A stretch of 21,203 nt of DNA from a virus. The position numbers and the translations under genes are program-made. Position 1 is the stretch's first letter. Every line of letters starts with the position of its first letter. The notes under the pieces were generated by a model, which was not told the origin of the DNA, made no database searches, and saw only the letters and a list, made by a program, of their open reading frames with translations. The stretch is taken from positions 1 through 21,203 of IMG/VR virus record IMGVR_UViG_3300048925_000637; one strand, given 5' to 3'. This document shows, one piece after another, positions 1 through 7,795 of this stretch.

Positions 1-40
1 ATGGCTGACGGCGGTGCGCGACAAGGCGCTCGCCAAGTGA
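1..40 (+). CDS. 3' end of an upstream gene (partial)
   Basis: Reading from base 2, twelve sense codons (W-L-T-A-V-R-D-K-A-L-A-K) run into a TGA at 38-40. The amphipathic, Lys/Arg-rich ending looks like a normal protein C-terminus, and a new gene with a good ribosome binding site starts 30 bases later. Nothing more can be said about function because the body of the gene lies outside the window. The ATG at base 1 is in another frame and is unlikely to be a real start. Confidence 0.4.
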   Translation, partial: WLTAVRDKALAK

Positions 41-69
41 TCGAGAAGCGAATCTGGAAGGAAGATAAT

Positions 70-207
70 ATGATCGGAATGACCCTTCGTTGCCCAGCCA
101 CGGGTATCATCGGTACCGTCGGCGCCCAGGTCGTACAGCCTGACGGCAAGGCACTGGCCCGCATCAACGACCACTGGCTTGAAGTCGAGAACTTGCGTGG
201 CGCCTAA
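70..207 (+). CDS. small hypothetical phage protein (45 aa)
   Basis: The frame is open from base 1, but the ATG at 70 is preferred: GGAAGGA lies at about 57-63 with suitable spacing, and residues upstream of it look non-native. The 45-aa product starts M-I-G-M-T-L-R-C-P and reads like a small beta-rich fold (ATGIIGTVGAQVVQPDGKALARI). It ends inside the start region of the HNH gene, so the two are probably translationally coupled. No family is recognised. It belongs to the run of small genes that commonly precedes the packaging genes in siphophages. Confidence 0.6.
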   Translation: MIGMTLRCPATGIIGTVGAQVVQPDGKALARINDHWLEVENLRGA

Positions 208-547
208 GCGCTTTAGGCCGGAGCACCAGGCGCTCTACAAGCATCCGGCCTGGCAACCGCTCCGCATGACGATCTTCCTCCGCGACAACTACACCTGCCA
301 ATGGCACGGCTGCGGCAAGCTGCTGATAGGGAAGGGCAAGCAATCCAACGCTCCAGTTGCTCACCACAAGCGGGATCACAAAGGCGATATCGATCTCTTC
401 CTCGATCCAGAGAACATCATGGCAGTTTGCAATGAATGCCATGATGGCCCTATCCAGCGGCACACGAACCGAGGCTACGTGCAGGGGCACGATGAGAACG
501 GCCGTCCGGTCGATCCCGACCATCCCTGGAACTGGAGAGCCTCATGA
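197..547 (+). CDS. HNH endonuclease, packaging-associated
   Basis: The product (about 116 aa) has the HNH layout: a Cys pair in CQWHGC, then AHHKRDHKGDIDLFLDPENI with the first His, the Asn of PEN in the middle, and VCNECHDG giving the second Cys pair and the last His. The Cys pairs should bind a structural zinc; the His-Asn-His residues bind the catalytic metal. HNH proteins encoded beside the terminase are known partners of HK97-type terminases and are needed for cos cleavage in several phages; the position here fits that role. The start is uncertain: GTG at 197 is favoured (GAG about 8 bases upstream, overlap with the 45-aa gene), with TTG at 179 as an alternative. It could instead be a homing-type HNH, but nothing suggests an intron. 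Confidence 0.85.
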   Translation: MAPKRFRPEHQALYKHPAWQPLRMTIFLRDNYTCQWHGCGKLLIGKGKQSNAPVAHHKRDHKGDIDLFLDPENIMAVCNECHDGPIQRHTNRGYVQGHDENGRPVDPDHPWNWRAS

Positions 548-837
548 ACGAAGATCTTGAACTTGCGCTGGCCTGCTGGCGCACCATGGCACCGCAGCCC
601 AAGGCGCTCGTGTACGCCCATGCGATTGAGGCTAAGTTGGCGGGGCTGGAGACGAAAGAGATCGTCGTCGACCATGAGTTCGCCAACGCCATCACCCGCG
701 GCGCGTCTATCGCGCGAGCAAAGGGCATCAAAGTAGTAGAGGGAGCGGAGGCCAGCGAACAACCGGAGGCCGAAGCCGAGCCCGTCGAAAAGCCGAGAGC
801 AAAGACGCGGTGGAAGGCAAAGACGGTCGAAGCGTGA
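544..837 (+). CDS. hypothetical protein between HNH and terminase genes (97 aa)
   Basis: The ATG overlaps the TGA of the HNH gene (ATGA), a coupling arrangement that supports the start. The N-terminal 60 residues look helical and folded (LELALACWRTMAPQPKALVY); the last 35 or so are a charged, low-complexity tail rich in Glu, then Lys/Arg (EASEQPEAEAEPVEKPRAK). No family is recognised. A role in packaging is possible from position only. The gene ends just before a 114-base gap, so it is the last gene of this small upstream group. Confidence 0.6.
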   Translation: MNEDLELALACWRTMAPQPKALVYAHAIEAKLAGLETKEIVVDHEFANAITRGASIARAKGIKVVEGAEASEQPEAEAEPVEKPRAKTRWKAKTVEA

Positions 838-861
838 AACAGGGCCCGTGAAACACCAGGT

Positions 862-947
862 ACCCCCCTCAACTTTTAAAGAGGGGTCGATTTCTCCGCA
901 TCCGCGTCCCCCCTTCATTTGCACTGAAAGCAATCCGGAAAGGGGGG
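862..947 (+). promoter_or_regulatory. paired G/C-run hairpins before terS (possible translational control or cos region)
   Basis: Four complementary runs lie in the gap before the small terminase gene: CCCCCCTC (863-870), GAGGGG (881-886), CCCCCCTT (908-915) and AAGGGGGG (940-947). Runs 1 and 2 can form a 6-bp stem; runs 3 and 4 can form an 8-bp stem whose loop holds a smaller TTGC/GCAA stem (919-922 with 930-933). Run 4 is the G-rich ribosome binding site of the GTG start at 952, so the 3-4 stem would hide it. Run 2 can also pair with run 3, which would free it. No T-tract follows, so these are not ordinary intrinsic terminators. The location between an HNH gene and terS also fits a cos region. 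Both roles are inference. Confidence 0.4.
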
Positions 948-951
948 TAGG

Positions 952-1356
952 GTGGTCAAGGTAGTTCAACCCGCCTACGGGCGCGTCTTTCGCGATGACG
1001 AGGGCGCTGCCGAACTGGCGAAGGCGCTCTGGAAAGAGACCGTCGCAGCGCTGAAGGAAGCCGAGGCCGTGACGCTCGCCAACCTGGCGCGCGCTGACCG
1101 TTATGTCCGGGCCAAAGTTGAGTTCGAAAATCTCTATCCGACCGCTTTTGAGCAAGGCCCGGTCCTGACGGGCGAAGAGGGCGGCGAGTACTTCAATTAC
1201 CGCTGGAGCGCCTGCGAGAAGCTGAACGAGCGGATGCTGAAATTGGAAAAGGCGATGTTCGGTGAAGCAGCAGTCAAAGCGAGCACGAAAAAGCCCGCCG
1301 CCGGCTCCACTGCCGCCGACGAGTTCCTTGGATCCGACAACGGCCTACGCCAGTAA
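952..1356 (+). CDS. terS: terminase small subunit, P27-like
   Basis: The small terminase recognises viral DNA and hands it to the large subunit. The 134-aa product fits the P27-type small subunit: a helical body (LWKETVAALKEAEAVTLANLARADRYVRAKVEFE) and the late signature LNERMLKLEKAMFGEA, equivalent to the LxKLExEFGLTP region of the family, followed by a flexible Lys/Ala-rich end. The start is GTG at 952 with a G-rich ribosome binding site at 942-947. The gene overlaps the large subunit by 95 bases, the usual TerS-TerL order. Family assignment is moderately strong; the 3' end past residue 105 is low complexity and its boundary with TerL depends on the TerL start. Confidence 0.75.
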   Translation: MVKVVQPAYGRVFRDDEGAAELAKALWKETVAALKEAEAVTLANLARADRYVRAKVEFENLYPTAFEQGPVLTGEEGGEYFNYRWSACEKLNERMLKLEKAMFGEAAVKASTKKPAAGSTAADEFLGSDNGLRQ

Positions 1357-3100
1357 GGTCGTCCAGGGTGAGATCATCGCCGGCCGGTTCGTCCGGGCCG
1401 CATGCAAGCGCCACCTCGACGACCTGGAGAATGGTCACAAGCGGGGCCTCCGCTTCGACGTCGACCAGGCCGGCAGGGCGCTCCGATTCTTCCCGGCGAT
1501 GTTCACGGTCACGGCCGGGGAGAAGGTAGGCCAGCCGTTCCATTTGCTGGACTGGATGACGTTCGTCGTCGGCTCGCTCTTCGGGTGGCGCGATGCGTCC
1601 GGCACGCGCCGCTTCCGGCATGCGTGGATCGAGACAGGAAAGGGGCAAGCCAAATCTCCGCTCATGGGTGCGATAGGCCTCTACATGATCGGCTTTTGCG
1701 GTGTGAAGCGCGCCGAGGCTTACGCCATCGCCAACGACTTGGATCAGGCGAAGGTACTGTTTTCCGATGCAGTCGCGCTCTGCCGCGCCGAGATACCGGG
1801 CAAGGATGGGGAAACCCTTGAGAGCCGGCGCACGGTGATTATTCGCGGCGTCGGCGACAATGCCTGGAAGATCGAAGTGCCAGCGATGGAGGCGAAGTTT
1901 CTGCCGATGGCCTCCGGCGACACGATTTCAGGTCCGAAGCCGATCGCGGTTTTCGGCGACGAAATCCACGAGATGAAGACGGACAAGGCCATCCAGCTGT
2001 GGAAGGCGGCGACCGACAAGATGCCAGGCGATCCGCTCATGGTGCTCGGCACCAACACGCCGGCAGCTGACCAGGCCGTCGCAACGAACCTATCGCAGTT
2101 CTACCAGCGGGTGGCGGAGGGCTTGATCAACGATGACAGCGCGTTTTCGTATATCGCGCGCGTCGATGAGACAGACGACCCATTCAATGACGAATCCTGC
2201 TGGGTGAAGGCGCTCCCGGCGCTCGGGATCACCTATCCGATCGACAACGTCCGGCGCCGTGTGGAGACGGCGAAGCATATTGCCTCCGAAAGGCTGGCGA
2301 CGGAGCGGCTGTATTTCGGGAAGCCGGTAGGCTCGTCGGGTTTCTGGCTGCCGGATGAACAGGCCTGGAGGGCGTGTTTAGGGCCGGTTTTGACCGAGGA
2401 AGTGAAGGCTTTTCCATGCTTTCTATCGCTCGATCTGTCACGAAAGAACGATTTGACCGCGCTTTCGGCCTGCTGGCGAGCGCCTGACGACAAGCTGACG
2501 CTCAAGACCTGGTATTGGACGACAAGCGGGGGCCTTGCTCGGCGCGAGGCGCAGGACGGCATACCATACATCGCATTCGCGGCCGACAAGTATGTGACGA
2601 TCCTTCAAAGCGAGACGATCGACTACACGTTCGTCGCCCAACAGGTCGCCACGCTGCGTGCTGAGTTCAACGTCGACAGCCTGACTGTGGACCCGGCCTA
2701 TATCTCGGAGTTTATCAAGGCAGCCGCCGAAGTTGGCCTTCCGGTGTGGCGGTACATGGGGCCGAAGGAGCCCGCCGGCTCCGGCCTGAAGATCGTCACC
2801 CACGCGCAGGGCACCAAGATCGCTTTTGAGGATCGGCAGCTCTGCATGCCGCACTCCATCAGCCGCATGACGGACAAGATCCTGAAGGGTGAAGTCCTGA
2901 TCGAGGAAAACAAGCTGACCGACGTTTGTGCATCGAACGTGGTCCTGATCTCTGACGGAATTGGAAACCAGATGTTCGACAAGAACAAGAGCCGTGGCCG
3001 CATTGACGGCATGGTCTCGAAGGCTATGGCCGTCGGGGCGTCCAAATCGGACAAGAAGGCCAAGGGCAGCTACATGGCGCGCGGGGTGCGCGTGGCATGA
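1262..3100 (+). CDS. terL: terminase large subunit (packaging ATPase/nuclease)
   Basis: This is the DNA-packaging motor, 612 aa, a normal length. The ATPase domain shows a Walker A-like loop (E-T-G-K-G-Q-A-K-S, residues 124-132), a Walker B (IAVFGDEIHEM with D233 and E234) and a coupling motif VLGTNTP (261-267). The C-terminal RNase H-like nuclease carries D391 (LSLDLS), D477 (TVDPAY) and D582 (IDGMVSKAM), the three-acid pattern of the HK97/P27 type. The Walker A has Ala where related proteins normally have Gly before Lys-Ser. The start is GTG at 1262 with GGAAAAGG upstream; a later start would remove only the Pro/Lys-rich N-terminus. The stop overlaps the portal ATG (ATGA). Confidence 0.95.
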   Translation: MKQQSKRARKSPPPAPLPPTSSLDPTTAYASKVVQGEIIAGRFVRAACKRHLDDLENGHKRGLRFDVDQAGRALRFFPAMFTVTAGEKVGQPFHLLDWMTFVVGSLFGWRDASGTRRFRHAWIETGKGQAKSPLMGAIGLYMIGFCGVKRAEAYAIANDLDQAKVLFSDAVALCRAEIPGKDGETLESRRTVIIRGVGDNAWKIEVPAMEAKFLPMASGDTISGPKPIAVFGDEIHEMKTDKAIQLWKAATDKMPGDPLMVLGTNTPAADQAVATNLSQFYQRVAEGLINDDSAFSYIARVDETDDPFNDESCWVKALPALGITYPIDNVRRRVETAKHIASERLATERLYFGKPVGSSGFWLPDEQAWRACLGPVLTEEVKAFPCFLSLDLSRKNDLTALSACWRAPDDKLTLKTWYWTTSGGLARREAQDGIPYIAFAADKYVTILQSETIDYTFVAQQVATLRAEFNVDSLTVDPAYISEFIKAAAEVGLPVWRYMGPKEPAGSGLKIVTHAQGTKIAFEDRQLCMPHSISRMTDKILKGEVLIEENKLTDVCASNVVLISDGIGNQMFDKNKSRGRIDGMVSKAMAVGASKSDKKAKGSYMARGVRVA

Positions 3101-4278
3101 AGTGGCCGTCACTCTTTCAGCGGAAAGGCCGGGACCTCAACGGCAACCGTTTCTACCAGGAATACGTCATCGAGCGCGACATCATCGCGACCGAGAAGCA
3201 CCTGAAGGTCACGGCGTCGCTTGCCGCCGGCCTTCGGATCGCCGAGGGCGTCGCCGCGATGCCGATCATCACCGGTCTGAAGTCCTACGACGACATGGGC
3301 CGCATGATCCGGCGTCCCGTCGTCGAAGGCGAGCTGGCCGAGCGGCTGGGGCACAAGCCGAACGACTACATGACGCCGCTTGAATTCGTCGAATGCCTGA
3401 CGCTGCATGCCGTATTTGAAGGCGTCGGCCGGGCTTACATCGACCGCGGCTATCGCGGCAAGCTGAAGCGCCTGATCCCGATCGTTGATGGGCAGGTCCG
3501 CACAGTTCGCGACCCCGAAACGGCGAAGGTCACCTATACGGGCACTATTCCTGGCATCGGCGGGGTCGAGGGCCTGACGCGCAGCGACTTCATCGAGATA
3601 TCGAATCCGCGCTGGGATGATATCGAAGGCCTCGACATCACCAATGAGATCAAGAAGGTTCTAGGTCTCTCGATGACGCTGGAAGAGCGCCAGGTCGACG
3701 ATGGCAAGCAGAAGGCGGTTCGCGGTTACATCACGACGGAACAGGTTCTCGGCGACGACGCAGCGGCTGCGGTTGAATCCGCGCTAAAGGACAAGCTGCC
3801 GGGAACGCCAATTTTCGACAGTGGGGCCAACTACAAGAGCATCGTCCCGACGCAAGCCGAAATGGAGCTGCTGGCGACACGCAAATTCCTCATCGAAGAG
3901 GTGGCGCGGGCCTACGGCATTCACCCGATCTTCCTTGCCCACGACGCTGCCGGCCAGTCCCTTACGCGTATTGCCGATGCAATGGACTATCACGTCACCG
4001 TCACACTTCAGCCGTGGGCGCGTCGCTGGGAGCAAGGCATCGCGTTCTCGATGCTGGAGCCCAACCAGTTCGTGAACCTCGACGAGACGCAATACTACCG
4101 CGGTGATCTCAAGACGATCGGCGAGTACGCGTCGAAGGCCCTCGGCAACAACACCGCATGGGAAACGCAAAACGATATCCGTGCCCGAATGGGGATGAAC
4201 CCGATGGCCGGCGCGGACGAACTTCCGAAACGAAGCGAGGCAGGAAATGGACCTGGAAACCAAGTTCGCCAAGATTGA
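3097..4278 (+). CDS. portal protein, HK97 family
   Basis: The portal is the dodecameric ring through which DNA enters and leaves the head. The 393-aa product has the HK97-type pattern: an N-terminal segment YQEYVIERDIIATEKHLKVTASLAAGLRIAEGVAAMP, a central region with conserved PLEFVECLTLHAVFEGVGRAYI, and the strong signature LIEEVARAYGIHPIFLAHD followed by SLTRIADAMDYHVTVTLQPW (clip and stem region). The C-terminus NDIRARMGMNPMAGADELP is typical. It starts at an ATGA overlap with terL and its last 32 bases overlap the protease start, so head genes are tightly coupled. Confidence 0.95.
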   Translation: MKWPSLFQRKGRDLNGNRFYQEYVIERDIIATEKHLKVTASLAAGLRIAEGVAAMPIITGLKSYDDMGRMIRRPVVEGELAERLGHKPNDYMTPLEFVECLTLHAVFEGVGRAYIDRGYRGKLKRLIPIVDGQVRTVRDPETAKVTYTGTIPGIGGVEGLTRSDFIEISNPRWDDIEGLDITNEIKKVLGLSMTLEERQVDDGKQKAVRGYITTEQVLGDDAAAAVESALKDKLPGTPIFDSGANYKSIVPTQAEMELLATRKFLIEEVARAYGIHPIFLAHDAAGQSLTRIADAMDYHVTVTLQPWARRWEQGIAFSMLEPNQFVNLDETQYYRGDLKTIGEYASKALGNNTAWETQNDIRARMGMNPMAGADELPKRSEAGNGPGNQVRQD

Positions 4279-4900
4279 GGCGGATGCCGTTGCCGACGAT
4301 GGGACGATCTCGGGATACGCATCTCGTTTCGGTGAAAAGGATCTCGACAATGATATCGTCGTCGCGGGGGCCTTCGCGAAGAGCATTTCCGAACGCCGAC
4401 CGTTGATGCTCTGGAGCCATGATATCCAGCAGCCTATCGGCATGTGGACGAAGATTGCGGAAGACGGCGTCGGGCTGCGGGTAGACGGCAAGCTCGCGCT
4501 GACCACGGCGAAGGGGAGGGAGGTCTACGACCTTCTGAAGATGGGCGCCATCAACGGCATGTCCATCGGCTACAAGGCCATCAAAACAGGCCGCGAAGGT
4601 GCGGCCCGGCTGCTGAAAGAGGTGGCACTGTTCGAAGTGTCCATCACGCCGCTGCCAATGTTGGAGTCGGCGACGATCGATGCTGTCAAAAGCGTCAATG
4701 AAATCATTCTGGCGACGAAGTCCGGCGACTTCTCGCCTCTCAAACGTGCGGTGGAAGGTGCCTTGCGCGACGCAGGCTTCCCGGCGTGGCTGGCCAAGGC
4801 CCAGGCGGCTCTTGCGCCACAAGCTCTAGGCGATGGATCGCGCGACGCGTCCGCCTCGGAGATCGCGAAGCTGATCAGAGAGAAGTTCAGCTTCACCTAA
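4247..4900 (+). CDS. prohead maturation protease, HK97 family (U35)
   Basis: This serine protease sits inside the prohead and removes the scaffold-like N-terminus of the capsid protein. In the 217-aa product the catalytic His is H58 in LMLWSHD with the downstream QPIG, and the catalytic Ser is S106 in INGMSIGYK; an acidic residue in LFEVSITPLPM (E130) fits the third position. The N-terminal GTISGYASRFGEKDLDNDIVVAGAF matches the family. The C-terminal 60 residues are less conserved and may contact the scaffold. The start overlaps the portal gene; an AGG-containing site (GAGGCAGGAAATG) supports ATG 4247. Confidence 0.93.
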   Translation: MDLETKFAKIEADAVADDGTISGYASRFGEKDLDNDIVVAGAFAKSISERRPLMLWSHDIQQPIGMWTKIAEDGVGLRVDGKLALTTAKGREVYDLLKMGAINGMSIGYKAIKTGREGAARLLKEVALFEVSITPLPMLESATIDAVKSVNEIILATKSGDFSPLKRAVEGALRDAGFPAWLAKAQAALAPQALGDGSRDASASEIAKLIREKFSFT

Positions 4901-4925
4901 CCTTCCATCACCACAGGAGTTTAAG

Positions 4926-6104
4926 ATGGACCTTGAAATCAAGGAAGCGCTCGACGCTGCGACGAAGGAAATCGGCGCCAAGCTGAAGGAAGTCACCAGC
5001 GAGCAGAAAGCTTTGTCGGAAAAGCTCGCCGAGCTCCAGACGAAGCAGGCGTCGGGTGAAGACATCACCGACATCAAGGGCCGGGTGGAGGACAGCCGCA
5101 AGGAACTGACCGAGCTCGGCGAGACGGTCACCGACCTGACCAAGAAGCTCAACGCCCGCCGTGACGAAACCAAGTCGATCGGACGCATCATCGCAGAGAC
5201 GAAGGATTTCGGCGCCAAGATCCGCAGCCGCGAAACGGTCGAGATCAAGGATATCACGTCCGCTTCGTTCGGCACCGTGACCCTGCCGGCCGGCGTTCGT
5301 CGCCAGAACCGCGGCCTAATCGAGCCGGTCAACCAGGCGCTGTTCCTGCGCGACGTTATCCCGACGCTCGCAACGACCGCGGCCGTCCTCGAATACCTCC
5401 AGGAGACCGGCTACACCAACAATGCGGCAACTGTCGCCGCCGGTGCCCTCAAGCCGCAGTCCGACATCACCTTCGCTGCCAAGACTGCGCCGATGGTCAA
5501 GATGGCGCACTGGTTCCGCGTCAACGAGGAAATCCTCGACGACGTCGATGGCATGGAAGGATATATCAACCAGCGTGGCATCTACGGCCTCCAGCTCAAG
5601 GAGGAAGGCGAAGTCATCAACGGTGACGGTACGGCGAACCATGTCGATGGCCTGATCGCCAACTCCACCGTCTACGATCCCGATATCGTTCCCGGCATCA
5701 CGCCGGCAAACGCCATGGACGACATCCGCGTGGCAATCGCGCAGGTGTCGGAGGCCGACCTTGTGGCCACCGCCGTCGTCATGAACCATCTCGACGCCGC
5801 GGCGCTCGATCTGGCAAAGGATGCCGACGGCCGCTATCTGCACCCGGCTTTCGCCGGCAACACGGCCTGGGGCCTGCCCGTCGTCCGCACCAAAGGCCTC
5901 GCGCAGGGCAAGTTCCTCGTCGGCGGTTTCGTCGGAAACACGATCCTCTGGCAGCGCAAGGGCATCGAGATCCGTCGCTCCACCGAGGACCGCGACAACT
6001 TCATCGCAAACAAGGTGACGATCCTCATCGAGGAGCGCATCCAGCTCGAAACACTCCGCCCGGAAGGTATCGTCTACGGCGATCTGACCGAGCCGACCCC
6101 GTAA
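4926..6104 (+). CDS. major capsid protein, HK97 fold
   Basis: This is the shell protein, 392 aa. Residues 1 to about 80 form a Lys/Glu-rich coiled coil (EIKEALDAATKEIGAKLKEV), the delta domain that acts as internal scaffold and is cut away by the adjacent protease. The body has the family features: an N-arm/E-loop region (about 85-135), VNEEILDDVDGMEGYI (spine helix), GEVINGDGT, and a P-domain with VMNHLDAAALDLAKDADGRY and LPVVRTKGLAQGKFLVG. The ribosome binding site AGGAG lies about 8 bases before the ATG, the strongest site in the head operon, as expected for the most abundant product. The cleavage site cannot be placed from sequence alone. Confidence 0.95.
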   Translation: MDLEIKEALDAATKEIGAKLKEVTSEQKALSEKLAELQTKQASGEDITDIKGRVEDSRKELTELGETVTDLTKKLNARRDETKSIGRIIAETKDFGAKIRSRETVEIKDITSASFGTVTLPAGVRRQNRGLIEPVNQALFLRDVIPTLATTAAVLEYLQETGYTNNAATVAAGALKPQSDITFAAKTAPMVKMAHWFRVNEEILDDVDGMEGYINQRGIYGLQLKEEGEVINGDGTANHVDGLIANSTVYDPDIVPGITPANAMDDIRVAIAQVSEADLVATAVVMNHLDAAALDLAKDADGRYLHPAFAGNTAWGLPVVRTKGLAQGKFLVGGFVGNTILWQRKGIEIRRSTEDRDNFIANKVTILIEERIQLETLRPEGIVYGDLTEPTP

Positions 6105-6122
6105 GCACCCAGCGAGGGCAAG

Positions 6123-6644
6123 ATGAAGATTGAGCAATCCGGCGAGCCGGTGGGCGAAGTCCTATCGCTTGCCCTCGCCAAACAGCATTGCCGCGTCCGT
6201 CATTCCGATGACGACGCGATACTGCAGCACTACGTCGGCGCCGCGGTGGATTGGGTCGAGCGTTCTTGTCAGCTAGTGTTTCTGGAAACTGAGTTCACCG
6301 CGAAGGGCACGAAATTCTTCTTGAACTTCAAGGGGTATCCGAATGCCGATATCCAGTCTGTCACCTATCTGGACCCGCTTGGCGTGCCCGGAACGGTGAC
6401 GGACTATGAGATCCGCGACGGCGCGCTTTTCATCGAGAACGCACCGGCAATCTCGGAGGCGACGGTCGTGTTCAAGGCCGGCCTCGGTGCCGGAAACATC
6501 CCGCCCAAGCTGGTTCAGGCGTGCTTGATGCTTGTCGCAAGCTTCTACCTGCACCGCGCGGACGTCACCGCCGACATGACCGGAAGTGTCCCGATGGGCG
6601 TCAAGGCCATGGTTGCCATGCACAGGAGCTTCGCGTTCGCATGA
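6123..6644 (+). CDS. head-tail connector, HK97 gp6-like
   Basis: The 173-aa product matches the gp6-like connector family that docks under the portal. The opening EVLSLALAKQHCRVRHSDDDAILQHYVGAAVDWVERSCQ is the typical helical pair (LxxAKxHLRVDxxDDDxxLxxYxxAAxxxVE), and the C-terminal half has PPKLVQACLMLVASFYLHR, the usual last helix. The start ATG at 6123 is preceded by GCGAGGGCAAG, giving a good ribosome binding site. The stop overlaps the start of the next gene. Confidence 0.85.
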   Translation: MKIEQSGEPVGEVLSLALAKQHCRVRHSDDDAILQHYVGAAVDWVERSCQLVFLETEFTAKGTKFFLNFKGYPNADIQSVTYLDPLGVPGTVTDYEIRDGALFIENAPAISEATVVFKAGLGAGNIPPKLVQACLMLVASFYLHRADVTADMTGSVPMGVKAMVAMHRSFAFA

Positions 6645-6982
6645 TGGATGCCGGCAGGAAAAACTATCTCGTCGTGTTCGAGAAGCCGATGAAGGTTCCG
6701 GACGGCCACGGTGGCAGGATTGACGGCTGGGGCGACCCGGTGACGGCCGATGCGTCGTTCCGTTTCCTGCGTGGTGGCGAAACGGTGCAGGCCGCGCGTC
6801 TCGCTGGCCGGCAACCCGTCGTCGTAACGGTCTATGATAATTCGCAGACGAGGGCGATTACCACCTCCTGGCGTATGCGCGATCTGCGCTCGGGCGAGGT
6901 TTACAACGTTCGATCTGGACCGGTCCCGTCGGATGATCGGCAGGATCTAGAGTTCACCGTCGAGAGTGGGGTCGCGGTATGA
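6641..6982 (+). CDS. head-tail adaptor / head closure protein
   Basis: The frame is open further upstream, but the true start is the ATG at 6641 (ATGATG overlapping the connector stop, AGGAG at 6624-6628), giving 113 aa. The sequence MDAGRKNYLVVFEKPMKVPDGHGGRIDGWGD is the classic opening of the phage head-tail joining family (SPP1 gp16-like): short N-terminus, a beta strand with V-x-F-E-x-P, then a glycine-rich turn and W. The central RFLRGGETVQAARLAGRQPVVVTVY and the ending AVYNVRSGPVPSDDRQDLEFTVESGVAV-like strands also fit. It closes the head after packaging. Confidence 0.83.
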   Translation: MMDAGRKNYLVVFEKPMKVPDGHGGRIDGWGDPVTADASFRFLRGGETVQAARLAGRQPVVVTVYDNSQTRAITTSWRMRDLRSGEVYNVRSGPVPSDDRQDLEFTVESGVAV

Positions 6983-7392
6983 GCGTGTCGGTCTCGTTTC
7001 AAGACCTCGTGCTCGCGAAGCTTCTCGCATCAGCCGAGGTGGCGGCCATCGTCGGCGACCGGATCGTCGACGGAAACGATGATGATCTGGCCTTTCCGAA
7101 CATCACCTTCGGGGCATCGGATTCCACGCCTGATGACGTCGATTGCATCCGTGGTCGGGAAGAAACCCTACAGATTGATTGCTGGACCCGCGATGGCGGC
7201 AAGAAATGGCCGTGTCGTAAGCTCGTGGATGCTGTGAAAGGCGCACTTCACGATGCGCAGGGCGAGCTAACTGTCGGCGTCCTCATACTGATGCGCGTTG
7301 ATCTTGTTCGCGTGTTCGCTGACCCAGACGGCGTGACCACTCATGGCGTAGTCCAAATTACCGCGCTCATAGACGAGTACGCGGATGGTTGA
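6979..7392 (+). CDS. DUF3168 tail terminator/completion protein
   Basis: The 137-aa product starts at an ATGA overlap with the adaptor gene. It has the DUF3168 layout: FQDLVLAKLLASAEVAAIVGDRIVDGNDDDLAFPNITFG (helix then the P-x-I-x-x-G strand), a central LQIDCWTRDGGKKWPCRKLVDAVKGALHD and a closing VFADPDGVTTHGVVQITALIDE. In SPP1 and lambda the related protein caps the tail tube at the head-proximal end. The gene sits before the gp10-like gene, while the reverse order is more common in HK97-type operons. Confidence 0.82.
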   Translation: MSVSVSFQDLVLAKLLASAEVAAIVGDRIVDGNDDDLAFPNITFGASDSTPDDVDCIRGREETLQIDCWTRDGGKKWPCRKLVDAVKGALHDAQGELTVGVLILMRVDLVRVFADPDGVTTHGVVQITALIDEYADG

Positions 7393-7795
7393 TGGCATCG
7401 CAGCACTCAAGAAGAAGCTGACGGTTACGATTCCTGCGCGGGTCGAGTCCGCCACGCGAGCCGCCATGGAGAAGAGTGCAGAAGAGCTCGTCGCCATGAT
7501 GAAGCGGCTTGCGCCGGTGGATACCGGAGACCTTCAGATGTCGATCTCCTGGACATGGGGCAAAGCACCGGAAGGGGCGGCTGTCATCGCCGAAAGCAGC
7601 GAAGACGGTCGCGGCCTCAAGATCACGGTCTATGCCGGCAGCAAGCAGGCGTTCTATGCGCGCTGGCAGGAATTCGGCACGTCCGAGATGCCGGCCAACC
7701 CGTTCTTCTTTCCGTCGTGGCGCGCGCTTCGGAAGCGCATCAAGAGCAGGATCACCCGAGAAATGAAGAAGGCGATCAAGGCGGAGGGTACCTAA
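7385..7795 (+). CDS. HK97 gp10-like tail-completion protein
   Basis: The 136-aa product matches the gp10/minor tail family: SATRAAMEKSAEELVAMMKRLAPVDTGDLQMSISW carries the hallmark helix followed by AP-V-D-T-G-D-L, and the C-terminal part has YARWQEFGTSEMPANPFFFPSWRALRKRI, the E-F-G-T-x-x-x-P-A-x-P-F signature. It overlaps the DUF3168 gene by 8 bases. Its likely site of action is the head-tail interface, assembled after head closure. Confidence 0.88.
   Translation: MVDGIAALKKKLTVTIPARVESATRAAMEKSAEELVAMMKRLAPVDTGDLQMSISWTWGKAPEGAAVIAESSEDGRGLKITVYAGSKQAFYARWQEFGTSEMPANPFFFPSWRALRKRIKSRITREMKKAIKAEGT

Noticed and set aside
5316-6137. Minus-strand open frame of 273 codons opposite the capsid gene
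   Set aside because: Complement of a strongly biased capsid gene; the acidic, Val/Asp-rich product has no family pattern.
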